Positions 9,687 through 20,055 of a stretch of 64,000 nt of DNA are shown here, piece after piece. A program made the translations under genes and the position numbers. Each line of letters opens with the position of its first letter. The stretch's first letter is position 1. This DNA comes from Stentor roeselii. Lineage: Eukaryota; Ciliophora; Heterotrichea; Heterotrichida; Stentoridae. The notes under the pieces are model-generated. The model did no database searches, was not told the origin of the DNA, and saw only the letters and a list, made by a program, of their open reading frames with translations. The stretch covers positions 1 through 64,000 of the forward strand of contig RSEH01000042.1 in the NCBI GenBank assembly GCA_006503475.1. Direction: 5' to 3'.

Positions 9687-11132
9687 ATGAACTTGGAAAA
9701 TGAGTTTAAGAATAGTCAGCAGCGCTGGCTTGAGACATCGTTTAAGAAAAGAGTGGCTGAGATTAATAAAAATCAGGTTTTTAGAGCTTATTCTCATGCT
9801 TTGAAAACTGTTCAGCAGGTCTCTGCTAGGGTTAAAAGAAGTTTCTTGACTCGTACTAATGTTTTGAAAGAGAAAGATACTTCTGATGCTGTACCCACAC
9901 TGGACACCTTACATCAAGACTCGAAAAGTGAGAAAAAGATAAGATACAGGAGCCAAACCCCAGCAAAAAACAATTCAATTGGTCCAGGTACCAAAAAACC
10001 TAAAAAAAATCATGATTTTATCAAATTCGAAACCATCAAAGCAAAAAGTGACCTCTTAGAACTAAAAAGAGACCTCGCGACCTACGAACTTAATTTCATC
10101 CTATCATTCCAATCACACCAACAAAAGCAATCCCTCCAAAATCATTTCACTTTACTCTCCTCTAAAATTGTTGACTTTAATCTTGAAACTGTTGGCACAG
10201 ATTTACTAAAAAACCTTCAAAAAGCTCTGAAAATTCCAGATCCAATTAAATCAAATCTTCCAAAACTATCATTCAAACAAGAGTCTTTTCCTGTAAAACA
10301 TCTAAAAACGCATTCAAAGCCTGAAATTTTTGAAGGATTTATAAAAATCTCAGAAACCCTTGTTTTAGCGAAAGTTCAGTCATCAAGTCTCTCAAATCAC
10401 GTGATTCTCTTCTGCCTTGGAACGAAAACAGGAAGACTCGTGATCGAGAAGGCCTTAACCGAAAAATCCTCAGAAAAATATTCACTTGTTTTAAAGAAAG
10501 ACCTTCTTCGTCACTGCTTTTTGATTCACTTTCAAAATGAAGTCTCTTTCGGTTATGACCCTCTTCATTCAGTCACTTTTTCAATCATTTCTGTCAAAAT
10601 TAAAGGACTTGGACTTGTTTCGGTCAGACTTGAACCTGAAGAAGAAGGAGTCAAAGTTGAAGTCGTTCGATATAACCTCAGATGTTTTCTGGAAAAAGAA
10701 AAAATCCAGTCTTTTTGGACTGAAAAAAAAAACTTTGAACTTTTTGATATAAGTAAAATTTCGAGTTTTCTTCAGAATTTTTTAGTTTATTACAAAAAAA
10801 AATTATATTTTTGGGAGAAAAGTAAAATTTTTGAATCACGTGAAGAAAATTCTTACCTTTTAAATGAGGAGAGACTTTCACAGATTTTTTGCAACTACTT
10901 CAAACAAAAAGCGAAGTTTCTGTTGAGAGTTAATGGAAAACAAGTAAGTGTCACGGTTTTAGACTCTACTGGGATTAAGGTCTCGATTAAAAGAAGAGAA
11001 AAGGCGTATTTAGGCCCTGAACACATTTCTTTCCTAGAAGGTTTGCAGAGTCTATCAATTCTAAAGAACCCTCTAACACTAAGCAAAAGTCTAGAACTGA
11101 AACATTTGATAATAAAACAGCTGAAATTGTAA
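9687..11132 (+). CDS. Hypothetical protein, 481 aa
   Basis: Not recognised. ATG at 9687, TAA at 11130-11132. Residues 1-110 are basic and helical (RVAEINKNQVFRAYSHALKT, then KKIRYRSQTPAKN). Residues about 115-180 look helical (FIKFETIKAKSDLLELKRDL). From about residue 215 to the end the sequence is richer in beta-type segments with many aromatic residues. No signal peptide, membrane segment or Cys/His cluster is seen. It is divergent from ALIX with 78 bases between starts. The frame contains A-runs but no break. Function unknown. Confidence 0.65.
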   Translation: MNLENEFKNSQQRWLETSFKKRVAEINKNQVFRAYSHALKTVQQVSARVKRSFLTRTNVLKEKDTSDAVPTLDTLHQDSKSEKKIRYRSQTPAKNNSIGPGTKKPKKNHDFIKFETIKAKSDLLELKRDLATYELNFILSFQSHQQKQSLQNHFTLLSSKIVDFNLETVGTDLLKNLQKALKIPDPIKSNLPKLSFKQESFPVKHLKTHSKPEIFEGFIKISETLVLAKVQSSSLSNHVILFCLGTKTGRLVIEKALTEKSSEKYSLVLKKDLLRHCFLIHFQNEVSFGYDPLHSVTFSIISVKIKGLGLVSVRLEPEEEGVKVEVVRYNLRCFLEKEKIQSFWTEKKNFELFDISKISSFLQNFLVYYKKKLYFWEKSKIFESREENSYLLNEERLSQIFCNYFKQKAKFLLRVNGKQVSVTVLDSTGIKVSIKRREKAYLGPEHISFLEGLQSLSILKNPLTLSKSLELKHLIIKQLKL

Positions 11133-11294
11133 AAAGTAGAAAAATAACTAAAACCTCGATAAACCTTTATAATTCATAATTCACTTTCTTGACTTTCCCC
11201 GTTTCTCAGTATTTCTTTCTAAAAATTCCTTCAAACCTTTAAATTTCCATCAAAACCAGATTCTTAAAGTATTTAAATTTCAGTCAGTTAATAA

Positions 11295-11855
11295 ATGGAC
11301 TACTCAAAAGCCAAGCCGGGCTACCTTTCTTTAAAGCGAACTCTCGAATCCACGAAATACAAGCTGAAATATTCCAGAACTCAAGAAAAGCACTTGTCGC
11401 CCAATACAAGTTTTCCAGTCAGTCTTCAGCCGACAAGAAAACCATCAGAGGTCCTGATGAAAAACTCGAGCATTGTGAACAACTCCATTGAAAAGTCGAC
11501 TGTTTATCACTATGAAGAAGAACCTTGCGAATTTTCAGAGTCGTTTGACACTTGTTTTTATTCCTTTTCGAAAAATAATCAGAAATCAACCCAAACGAAG
11601 AAAGTTCAGAATTTTTGCTCGAAATGTGGAAAAGGACAGGAAAATGAAGTCAATCAAGAAATTAAAGAATTGAGAGATGAAGTCACTCATTTGAGGGAAG
11701 CTTTGAAAGATATTCAAAATTTACTTGGAATTGATAGAAATCAGATTTTTTACACGAAAAATAATACTACGGTGGACACTGAGGATAAAAGAAGTACTGG
11801 GTTTTGTAAATTGCAAGATAAGCTGAATTTCATACAGAAGATGTATGAGTGCTAA
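11295..11855 (+). CDS. Hypothetical protein with CxxC and short coiled coil, 186 aa
   Basis: Not recognised. Residues 1-100 are Ser/Lys-rich and probably disordered. A single CSKCG stands at about residue 107 and is followed by a heptad-like helix (EVNQEIKELRDEVTHLREAL, residues about 116-136). A lone CxxC is not enough for a zinc site, unless a dimer shares it. It ends with TAA. The start follows the AT-rich TTAATAAATG context typical of the window. Confidence 0.55.
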   Translation: MDYSKAKPGYLSLKRTLESTKYKLKYSRTQEKHLSPNTSFPVSLQPTRKPSEVLMKNSSIVNNSIEKSTVYHYEEEPCEFSESFDTCFYSFSKNNQKSTQTKKVQNFCSKCGKGQENEVNQEIKELRDEVTHLREALKDIQNLLGIDRNQIFYTKNNTTVDTEDKRSTGFCKLQDKLNFIQKMYEC

Positions 11856-12365
11856 TTTTGTAATTAATGATTTTCAATGAAAGATTGTCGGACCAGCTAT
11901 TTTAATCTAAGATCAGAAATTTTTTAATCACTTTTTATGAATTTAATGGAATATATTATAATTTTCAGTCATTTTTCATGGCTTTATGAAATATTGAATA
12001 GTTTTAAGTCAATTTTCATGGATTTAATCAAATATTCAATAGTTTAAATTCACTTCTCATGGATTAATCATATATTTAATAATTTTCAGTCACTTTCATA
12101 AATTTAATGATTTAGTAAAAAATTTTAAGTCAATTATCTTTAATTTACTGAAATACTCAATAATTTTAAGTCACTTCTCATGGATTTAATGAAGTATTAA
12201 ATATCTTAAATTTTTTAGCTACTGCATAATAAATTTCATAAAAACACTTGTTAAAATATTTGTTAATTCCTGGTTTAACTTCAGAACCATCATTAAATTT
12301 TTCTATCAGTCCATCTATCCAAACATCGAATATTTCAATATGGAACCTCAGGTTATTATATCCAA
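11856..12365. other. Spacer largely filled by 40-bp tandem repeats
   Basis: About 510 bases between two plus-strand genes. Most of it (11925-12205) is a diverged tandem array described separately. The remainder is AT-rich with no supported gene. Confidence 0.6.
11925..12205. repeat. About seven diverged ~40-bp tandem repeats
   Basis: The phrase TTTAAGTCA-CTTCTCATGGATTT recurs with a period near 40 bases: the CATGG or its equivalent falls near 11938, 11978, 12018, 12058, 12097, 12137 and 12179. Units differ by substitutions and small indels. The array is noncoding. Confidence 0.7.
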
Positions 12366-13145
12366 ATGGGCTGCAGTCCAGTAAAAGAAAATTCGCAAAC
12401 ACGCAAATCAATCAAACTTTTGACTTATCACAACTTGACAACCAAAAACTTTTCTAATAGTTTCGGAGATGCATTGAACGAAGACAGACAATGTCTGAAA
12501 ATCATCATCAAGGAAGATGATGTGGAGAAGTGGGAAATTACGAATGAAATGACGAAAGTTTATGCTTTCGAGATTTATGAACAGTGCATGCAAATTTACT
12601 TGGATCATACAAACCTTGCTTGCTTGTTGACCCATTTTGAAAATTTAATCCATGGTGTTTGTATTTCAAACTTTGATATTGTTAAAGGTCTTGAAATACT
12701 TTTCATCTTTTTAGAGGTAAATGAAACATCCAAAAACCTTCTAAAAAATCTTCCAAAAATCCCAGTTTTCGAAACTCTCGAATTTCAAAACGACTTTTTG
12801 AATAAAATTTTCAAAGCATGGAACAATTTGATAACTTTCATCACAAACCCTAAATCTCTCAATTCTTTGACAAAGAACTCAAAAGAAATCAACACATTTT
12901 TAATCAAATTCACGGATCAAAGTCCTAAAAAAGCCTCCAGCATCTTCAAAATCGCAAGCAAATACCTTTCGCTCTCAGAAAAAACCACTTTTAAACTTTC
13001 ATCAATGGCAAAACAAATTGAGGACTATATGGGAAACTTTAACAAAAGAAGAACTTTTATCAAAAAAGCTGCTAAACTTAATAAGAAGCTTAAAGGTTAT
13101 GATGTTTCTCTTTTTGTTCATAATTTAAGGATGCCTCTAGGATAG
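12366..13145 (+). CDS. Putative N-myristoylated helical protein, 259 aa
   Basis: Not recognised. It begins MGCSPVKENS, a dual-acylation context (Gly2 myristoylation, Cys3 palmitoylation), so peripheral membrane attachment is likely (inference). The remainder is predominantly helical with regularly placed Leu, Ile and Phe, for example YEQCMQIYLDHTNLACLLTHF and MAKQIEDYMGNFNKRRTFIKK. There is no Cys/His cluster and no membrane segment. It ends in TAG. Confidence 0.6.
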   Translation: MGCSPVKENSQTRKSIKLLTYHNLTTKNFSNSFGDALNEDRQCLKIIIKEDDVEKWEITNEMTKVYAFEIYEQCMQIYLDHTNLACLLTHFENLIHGVCISNFDIVKGLEILFIFLEVNETSKNLLKNLPKIPVFETLEFQNDFLNKIFKAWNNLITFITNPKSLNSLTKNSKEINTFLIKFTDQSPKKASSIFKIASKYLSLSEKTTFKLSSMAKQIEDYMGNFNKRRTFIKKAAKLNKKLKGYDVSLFVHNLRMPLG

Positions 13146-13640
13146 AAATAATTGATTTTTTAGAATCTGAAATGCTCTTGATTCAAAGAGCTGATGAGAA
13201 ATTTTATTAGTTTTAGGAGAAAAACTATTATTTGATTAAATAGTTTTTTACTAAATTTACTTTAATAAATTTTATGTTTTAGAAATAGTTGGAAGACTGT
13301 TTTGGAAGAAAGGTTTTTTTTTGGAACACTTAAATGATAGATTGATATAAAATACAGTTCGAATAATTTTTCAACCCTAAACCTTGAAATAAAACACCTA
13401 CCGAATAGTCTTTTTCTAAGGAAGTATGAAGGAAACCTCTATTTTAATTCCTGCATAATTTTATTATATAAAATTAAAGGTAATCTAAAGTATTCTAACT
13501 GAAAATCAAAAAGTCTAAACTTAATAAATCTTGTATTAAAACTATTTCACTAAGACCAATAACCTTTTTGAAATATTCAAATTTTCATCGCTTTATATGA
13601 AACCAATATACAAAACTCATAAATCAAATTTAAACTTAGT
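13146..13640. other. AT-rich spacer between convergent genes
   Basis: About 495 bases between two stop codons facing each other. It is AT-rich with T- and A-runs. I see no coding frame, repeat array or RNA gene. It is unusually long compared with the other convergent gaps here (5-29 bases). Confidence 0.5.
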
Positions 13641-16600
13641 CTAATATCCAGCTTTAGGTAAACTACTTCCTTTCATCATAATTTTTGTATCCATTTCTTT
13701 CTGTTCAGCATAGGGCACAGCATCATCTCTTAAAGACAGGGTAGAAAACCAAGTAGGTAAGTCGACCTCAGCATCAAAGCGTCTAGCTTCTTCCATAATA
13801 AAAGGGTGAATTTGCCTAAGAATAACAGTAATCGACCTTCCCGCCAAGTCACAAGGCCTAACACAATGTTTAGCCGAGTTAGCCGCATAGCTAAACTCTT
13901 CCAACATACAAACAGCTCCACGAGGACAAGGAATACAAAAAGCTCCATTCAAATACCCATAAAACTGGCTTCCAAAAGAAAGTCTAGAGTCACTATCAAG
14001 TTTAACAGTAAAAATAGGTTGTTTAAACCTAACAGCATCATCAAAATGCTGAGCAAGTCCTTCTTTACCATCATGATAAATATTCATCGCAATAGAATTA
14101 ATGAAGCCCTTCTCAACAATTCCCGCCTGGACCAAAGGTTTCTCTATTTTTTCCTTCATCCACTGGGGAGTTGCTGAGACGTCGACTCTGACGCCCGCAG
14201 CGATTCGAGACTGTTTTTCAGCGAGTTGTGCAGAAGTCCACAAATACCGAGTCCCAAAGAAAAATTTAGTCCTTTTGATTTTTCCCTTCCCTCCAAATGT
14301 GGGTTGAGCAGTATTTTTAATGAACCTTCCTGCAAGGAAGTCCTTTTCTGTCTTCAACGCTTCTTGTTCTAAGTCAAGTAAGGTCTGATGACTGAAGCAA
14401 TTTTTAAATGTAACAACTCCTGTTTTGACATAGTCTCCTTCACAGTACTTTTCCCAGTCTTTATAGTTGGAAGGAAGGTCGTCTTTATGAAACATGTACT
14501 CTTTTTTAGTGATTCGGCCTACACCTGACCCGATGTACGTTTTTTTCACTTTTAAGTCATAAGAAAATGAATCCCTTGTGTTGATCAGGTAAAACCAGTT
14601 CGGACTTGACTTGCTTTCACAGAGATTCGAGAGACCGACTTGAAAACCTGAGACGATTTCAAATAAAACAGCAGAACAACTTGAGCAGGTCTGAGAAAAA
14701 AGTGACCTGACACTTGTTTTATATTCCCAGAAGCCCTGTAGGGCTTCTGTTTTATTTTTAGGGCAATTGCAAGAGTTTTTAAGTTTAAAGCAGTGACTTG
14801 TTGAAGGTACCTGCTTTGAAGTGAAGACTTGGCTTCTTAAGTCATTCCAAGTGACTAGAAACTTCTGCATGAAGACCTCCAGTTCGCCGATGAAGGCGCA
14901 GAGAAGCTTTTGAGTGTCTTTCAAAGACTTCTTCCACAAGGGGCGGGTGACGTAAAGCTCTAGTCGCAACTGAGTCGCGTACATGTTAAGCGGGTCAGTT
15001 TCCACATCAGGCAGTCCCAGACATCTTTTAACTGAACGAGTGCCGCAGAGGCCTTTTTTGACTAAAATCCCGATTTTACAGTCGCCTGTCTCACCAGGTC
15101 CTGCCGGGATAAAGAGACACTTGGGATGAACGCGAAGATGAATCACGACAAAGGCGTCTTTCGCGAGAAGTCTCCACAATTCGCTGAGGTCATCAAGAAA
15201 AATTTCTTCTCCGTCATTTTTTTTCCCCAAGATGTAATTTTTCAGGTCTTCTTCACTGTAGTCAGTTTGAATCGTGACTCGGAAAAGATGACCTGATTTG
15301 AAAAGGTCGCTTATTAAGTCGTTTGCAAGGGAAAAAAATTTTGGTTTTTCTTCTGATGCGATCAAACGGTCAACTGTTCCTACCTGGAAGGCAAGCGGGG
15401 GAAGAGGGGGGAACTCGTGGGTTACTCCTCTTTGTTTGGACTCTGTTGGCTTCACGTATGTCACTCCGCAGCTTCGCTTTATGTTTACTGCTGACTGCTT
15501 TTTTCGGATGAAGTGGGCTTTTGACTCTTTTTCTTGCTGGACTTTTTCTTGCTTCTCGTGCTCTTCTTGCATCTCGATTGGAAGGTAACCACGACGGAAG
15601 TCTGTTCGGTAACCCATGGAAACTGGGTCTCTTCTGCGAAATTCATTAGTCATCGGGTTAGGAACAGGTAGTGGTTCAATACTCTCTCTATGAGAAACCT
15701 GTTCATCTTTCACTATAACCTTTTCATTAATCAAATCCTTTCCAGCTTCTTTCAATTCCAAATTATTTTTCCCCTGTTTTTTCAATTTTTCCAAGTTATC
15801 ATTATTCTGTTTTTTTTCAATGACAGGTAACTTGTTCTCACTCTTCTCTTTCAAATCTTCCTTTTTTTTCTCTAAAGTATTTTCTTTTGCTGAATTCAAA
15901 GTTTTTGACTTGTCTGCCTTTTCATTAACCCTTTTTTTGATCTTCGGGTTGAGAGACCTGACGACAAAGATCGGGTCTTCCTCGAAAGGTTCATCGAATT
16001 CAGCAAGTTCTTCTCGAATTTTGCGTTTTTTCACAGGAATTCCATAAGTTTCGACATTTCCTAATAAGCTCTCCATGACCTCATAAATATCTTTATCGAC
16101 TTCTGCCCTTGATGGCGAAGGAAAAGTGCTTTTTGGACTCTCGGGCTTCGGTTTTTCTATTTTCGGTAAAAATTCTTTTAATATAATGATAACCAATGAG
16201 GTGTCGATACAGCCAATGCTCACTGGTCCCTTTTCTTGCAGCCAGGCTTCAAAAGCTTTTAGTTTGGTTTTGTAAAAACGACGGAGAGGTCTTCGGAATT
16301 CACTTGTTGACTGACTGGCTCCCAGGGCCTTTGCCACTTTTCGCCAGCTGATCCTTCCCAATTGCCTTCTAACTTGCAATATGATATGGAAAAGATCATA
16401 CAGATCAATGGCTTGATTTTCCGATACTATACTTTCAGGCATGTCTTCCTTAAAAAAACTGGTCACTATCTCTCTAAAGTTGTTCCTCGGGGTAGAAAAG
16501 GGATTCTGGCAATTCCTTTTAGCATAAAGAATGGGCACATTACAGCCACAAACGCACTTTTTCGCCAATTCAGGTTTCTGATGAGTTTTCACAATGTTTT

Positions 16601-16670
16601 TCTGTTCAAAACCACTGAATATCTGTTCATCCTGAATATTCAGCTCAAGTCTCTGATTTTCAGTTCCCAT
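13641..16670 (-). CDS. ARID-like domain plus AlkB-type 2OG-Fe(II) dioxygenase, 1009 aa
   Basis: Probably a nucleic-acid demethylase. C-terminal residues ~740-960 resemble the AlkB/ALKBH dioxygenase fold. The metal triad is visible as H875-x-D877 (AQHFDDAV) and H935 (AKHCVRP), with the 2-oxoglutarate arginine in GRSITVILR (R945 or R952). This looks most like the ALKBH5/plant ALKBH9-10 group, whose members remove m6A from RNA (family knowledge, not shown here). Residues ~65-145 resemble an ARID DNA-binding domain: LYDLFHIILQVRRQLG, WRKVAKALGASQSTSEF, LRRFYKTKLKAFEAW. Residues ~260-400 are Lys/Glu-rich and disordered. Cys clusters occur near residues 39-54 (CVCGC...C) and in the middle (CFKLKNSCNCPKN, QTCSSCSA), possibly metal-binding. 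There is no intron. Confidence 0.7.
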   Translation of the reverse strand: MGTENQRLELNIQDEQIFSGFEQKNIVKTHQKPELAKKCVCGCNVPILYAKRNCQNPFSTPRNNFREIVTSFFKEDMPESIVSENQAIDLYDLFHIILQVRRQLGRISWRKVAKALGASQSTSEFRRPLRRFYKTKLKAFEAWLQEKGPVSIGCIDTSLVIIILKEFLPKIEKPKPESPKSTFPSPSRAEVDKDIYEVMESLLGNVETYGIPVKKRKIREELAEFDEPFEEDPIFVVRSLNPKIKKRVNEKADKSKTLNSAKENTLEKKKEDLKEKSENKLPVIEKKQNNDNLEKLKKQGKNNLELKEAGKDLINEKVIVKDEQVSHRESIEPLPVPNPMTNEFRRRDPVSMGYRTDFRRGYLPIEMQEEHEKQEKVQQEKESKAHFIRKKQSAVNIKRSCGVTYVKPTESKQRGVTHEFPPLPPLAFQVGTVDRLIASEEKPKFFSLANDLISDLFKSGHLFRVTIQTDYSEEDLKNYILGKKNDGEEIFLDDLSELWRLLAKDAFVVIHLRVHPKCLFIPAGPGETGDCKIGILVKKGLCGTRSVKRCLGLPDVETDPLNMYATQLRLELYVTRPLWKKSLKDTQKLLCAFIGELEVFMQKFLVTWNDLRSQVFTSKQVPSTSHCFKLKNSCNCPKNKTEALQGFWEYKTSVRSLFSQTCSSCSAVLFEIVSGFQVGLSNLCESKSSPNWFYLINTRDSFSYDLKVKKTYIGSGVGRITKKEYMFHKDDLPSNYKDWEKYCEGDYVKTGVVTFKNCFSHQTLLDLEQEALKTEKDFLAGRFIKNTAQPTFGGKGKIKRTKFFFGTRYLWTSAQLAEKQSRIAAGVRVDVSATPQWMKEKIEKPLVQAGIVEKGFINSIAMNIYHDGKEGLAQHFDDAVRFKQPIFTVKLDSDSRLSFGSQFYGYLNGAFCIPCPRGAVCMLEEFSYAANSAKHCVRPCDLAGRSITVILRQIHPFIMEEARRFDAEVDLPTWFSTLSLRDDAVPYAEQKEMDTKIMMKGSSLPKAGY

Positions 16671-16714
16671 TTAGACTTACTTTTAAGAATATCCACTTCT
16701 ATATAATAAGCTCT

Positions 16715-17314
16715 TCATTTTCTTGAATAAAACGACCTAAACCCATCCTTATTCTCTTCGTGATAATTAAACCCAGGGGCACTTGCCCTTGCCTGTTCTC
16801 CAAACATCGACATATTAAACATTTCTTCCTTCATCCTTCGAAGATCCATGCTTTCCTGCAGCGGGTTCTTCTTTGACCCTGCAGTTTTTTCAGGTCTTTG
16901 AGAAGGGTACTCGTAAGGCGGGTGAAGCGGGTAAGGGTAAGGCACGTATTCAGTTCTTGTGTAATGATGCACGGGCGACTCGCTTCTAATGCCTCGTTCG
17001 TGCATTGGAACATTGTAAATTTCTTCATATCTTTTGAATTGCCCCGGGGGAGGCGCGTAAACTTCTGGCTGGTAAAATGAACCGAGGTATGAATAAGGAG
17101 TGCAAAGGACAGATGGCTCTATCTTTGACTTTGGAACTTCATTTGTGCCAAATGGAAACTTTCCTCGTTGCACTGGGTTTGATGACTTGAAACGGTGAAG
17201 GTAGGACTCTTCAAATCTTTTCATTGATGAGTCGAATGACTCGCGGGTTTTAGTTCTTTGAAGCTCGGTTAAGAAATAGTCGAGGTCTTCTGGAAGTGAT
17301 CCTGGGATTGACAT
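16715..17314 (-). CDS. Hypothetical Pro/Tyr-rich protein, 199 aa
   Basis: Not recognised. ATG at 17314, TGA at 16717-16715, one of the two clear TGA stops in the window. The protein is Pro-, Tyr- and Arg-rich (YVPYPYPLHPPYEYPSQRPE, about residues 116-135) and probably disordered, with a short helix near residue 155 (MDLRRMKEEMFNM). It lies 44 bases downstream of nothing and upstream of the ARID-AlkB start at 16670, same strand. Its own upstream DNA is strongly C/A-rich on the coding strand. Confidence 0.6.
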   Translation of the reverse strand: MSIPGSLPEDLDYFLTELQRTKTRESFDSSMKRFEESYLHRFKSSNPVQRGKFPFGTNEVPKSKIEPSVLCTPYSYLGSFYQPEVYAPPPGQFKRYEEIYNVPMHERGIRSESPVHHYTRTEYVPYPYPLHPPYEYPSQRPEKTAGSKKNPLQESMDLRRMKEEMFNMSMFGEQARASAPGFNYHEENKDGFRSFYSRK

Positions 17315-18138
17315 TTATGATATTTGAATTGGTTTGAGATTAATTGTTTTGTGATTTTAAAGGATTGAAGGATTTTAGGTTTTTTAGTGGAAAGGGGTGG
17401 GTTAATGAGGATTTTTAGGGTTGGTTTTGTTGGGTGCATGGATTTTTGGTGAAGGGAATTTGGTTTTGTTTTAAGGGTTTTTTGAAGAGATGATTAATAG
17501 ATTGGTTTTGAAGAGGAATTTATTGAATTGATTGATTTATCTTTGGGAGTTTTGAAAATCTAAGTTTATTGGTAAGTTATCAAATTTTATTAATTCAATC
17601 TTTTTTAACAGAAAATATTTCTGATAATATACAATCAGTTACATATTGAATATTTTATAGATAGATGTTCAGTTAAACAAAAGGATATACTCAGGTATAG
17701 AAGGTGAGTAAAGAGACTTTATAATTTAGTTACGATGGATAAAGTATTGATTGGTTGAATGATTATGATAAGATGATTGAAATGTGAATAAATTATTGTT
17801 TTAGTATTCATATCTTGATATACCATAAACTTCAGCACTTATATCATACTTAAAACTAGAATCTATTTTAAACTATTAATTTAACCTTGACCATTTAAAA
17901 CCTCATTTTGTAAATACACATTTCCAATAACTCTGAAGTCTTTTGAACATAACTTTTGACCTTTTTCATTAGCATCTGTTTCAATATTAAGCTGACTAAA
18001 GACTTTCCAAACCTTGATAAATTATACTCAGGAAAATCTGATAATAAAAAATTAGTACCTTTCAAATATTTATTTTATATTGCTTACCAAATAATGTTAT
18101 TTCTAAAATTTATCCTCCTTTGATTTTTGGGTTTTGAA

Positions 18139-18331
18139 TTAAAATTTATTTTCATTTTCAGGCTGCTCTTTTTCTGAAACTTCCTCTATATTGTTTATAG
18201 TTTTCTTTTTTCTATAAAATTTCTTTCATCAATAGATTTATGTTACTCAACGAATTCTTTCCTTCAACTTTTTTCTTTAGTTCATTAGATTGCTTTTCTT
18301 TAATTGAATTTTTTTTCTCAATAGACTTTTC
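18139..18331 (-). pseudogene. Decayed Lys/Glu-rich reading frame
   Basis: Reading the minus strand from 18331, about 40 codons give a Lys/Glu/Ser-rich coiled-coil-like stretch (KSIEKKNSIKEKQ, then ELKKKVEGKNS) before a stop. A second frame continues it (KKFYRKKKTINNIEEV, then SEKEQPENENKF) and ends with TAA at 18141-18139. The composition looks coding but needs at least one frame change, and no 15-nt GT...AG intron fixes it. Further upstream (18.6-18.8 kb) similar Lys-rich frames are broken by stops. Interpreted as a remnant; AT-rich chance is the alternative. Confidence 0.3.
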
Positions 18332-20055
18332 CTAAACATATTGTTTTTCGATATAATTTTAATTTTTAAATGAACATGTTTTTTCATCAGGATCTATTAT
18401 TTGACGTTGAATTTTAACTTGAATGCGGGGGTATTTCTCTATGAAATTATATTATATCTGAATTATTTTTATAATCATTTTTGTTTATTCTCATTATGCT
18501 TACCCTTCTTTATTAGAGGAATTATGTTCAATATATTCAATCTTAAATTGATGGATAATATTATTGTTTTTTTTTGCACATTTACTGAACCTCTAATAAA
18601 TTGCTCAATTAAAGGTTTTTATATTTTCAAACTATACTTCCGTATTTTTATTTCTATTTCTTCTTTTTGATTTCAAAAGCAGCTTTCGTCTATTTAACTT
18701 GATTTGAACATGCTGCTATTCTTCGCTTCTTCAGTCTTATTTTTGTTGATTTGATTATTCCTTCTTTGCTGAGATCAGGTCTAAAAATTGACACCAAAAA
18801 TTCAGAAATTTAAAGTTACTCAATTCTCCTAGATTATTGCCTATATATCTTCACTTTCCTTTTGAATATTTTAAAGTTTGGACTGAAAAATCTTCCAAAA
18901 TCTCTTAATGTTCGATAATCCATCCTTGATAAATAGTGACTGCTCTCGTCTAAAATGTATAAAAGTGCACACTTTCTTATAAGATTCACTGTAATTATTA
19001 TAATAACATTCTGCTACTTAGATTGATTCCAGAGACAGTTTAGTTTTTTTATTATAAAAGTATTTCGAGCTATCTTTTCTAAGAAGCTTCGTAAAATATC
19101 TGAATCATTTGGAAGAGCCTACGAAAGAACACTTTTAAAAGATAGAATCTATTTTAAAACTAAATTATTTTGAAATTGAGGACTTAAGTTTTCAAATTCA
19201 AGTAATATGAAAATTTATACACCTTTTATGTAGTAATTGAATATTTCAATTTAGTTGATGTAATTCGAGTAAGCGGCAGTAGAATTAATATCTGTAAAAG
19301 TAGGTAAAATTTGAGAAGCTTTTCAAAAAATTACTTTACAGATAATGGTCTTTGGTTTTTAATGTTTAGAGAAAAATCAGCTTATGTTATTTTATTAAGT
19401 ATTTCAAAAAATAAAATATTTGATGAATGAAAGCAACAGTAGTGGTATCAATATTTGTATTATTTTCTATTTTCATGTTATTAAATTCTTATTGATTATA
19501 ACAATTTCATTTTTTCACTTGAGAATATGATCAATAATTTGTTTTCCTTCTTCTAATCGGCATATTTTATAATCTAAGAACATTGAAAAGGAGTGCTGAT
19601 TATAATCAATCAGCTTCGATGCAACTTTAAATTGAAAGTGATAGTCATATTCATTAATATAATTATAAATTTTTATTTATCTTAAACAGTCAAAGTTGAT
19701 GTGTTTATTAATTCTTCTAAATAATTACAATTTTATTTGATAGCTCAGTTGAACATTCAAAAATGCATTTTAATAATTTTTTCGTAATTTTATCTTCCTT
19801 TTGTGAATGATTTTAATCTATTGTTGATAAATTAGTCTCAAATTAATTATCCACTTTATTAAATTGTATAATTTTTCGTAAAGTCATTTTCAATAAAAAG
19901 TTGTAAATAATATATCTAATATAAAAATTTCAATTCTTTCGTAGTCGATAATGAATAAAATGTTTAATTTTTGCAAAATATTACTTTATCTTTAGGTGCT
20001 AAAATATTTTCCTTCTTTAAAAATCATAAAAATTTTCTTGATTTAATTTTTCTAC

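Noticed and set aside
17330-17480. TTAGGG-like words suggesting telomeric DNA
   Set aside because: They are single, dispersed words in G/T-rich DNA, not tandem repeats, and similar words occur in other spacers.
18401-18670. 89-residue hydrophobic plus-strand frame
   Set aside because: It begins at TTG, is Phe/Ile/Leu-rich as expected from T-rich DNA, and is antisense to the Lys-rich broken frames.
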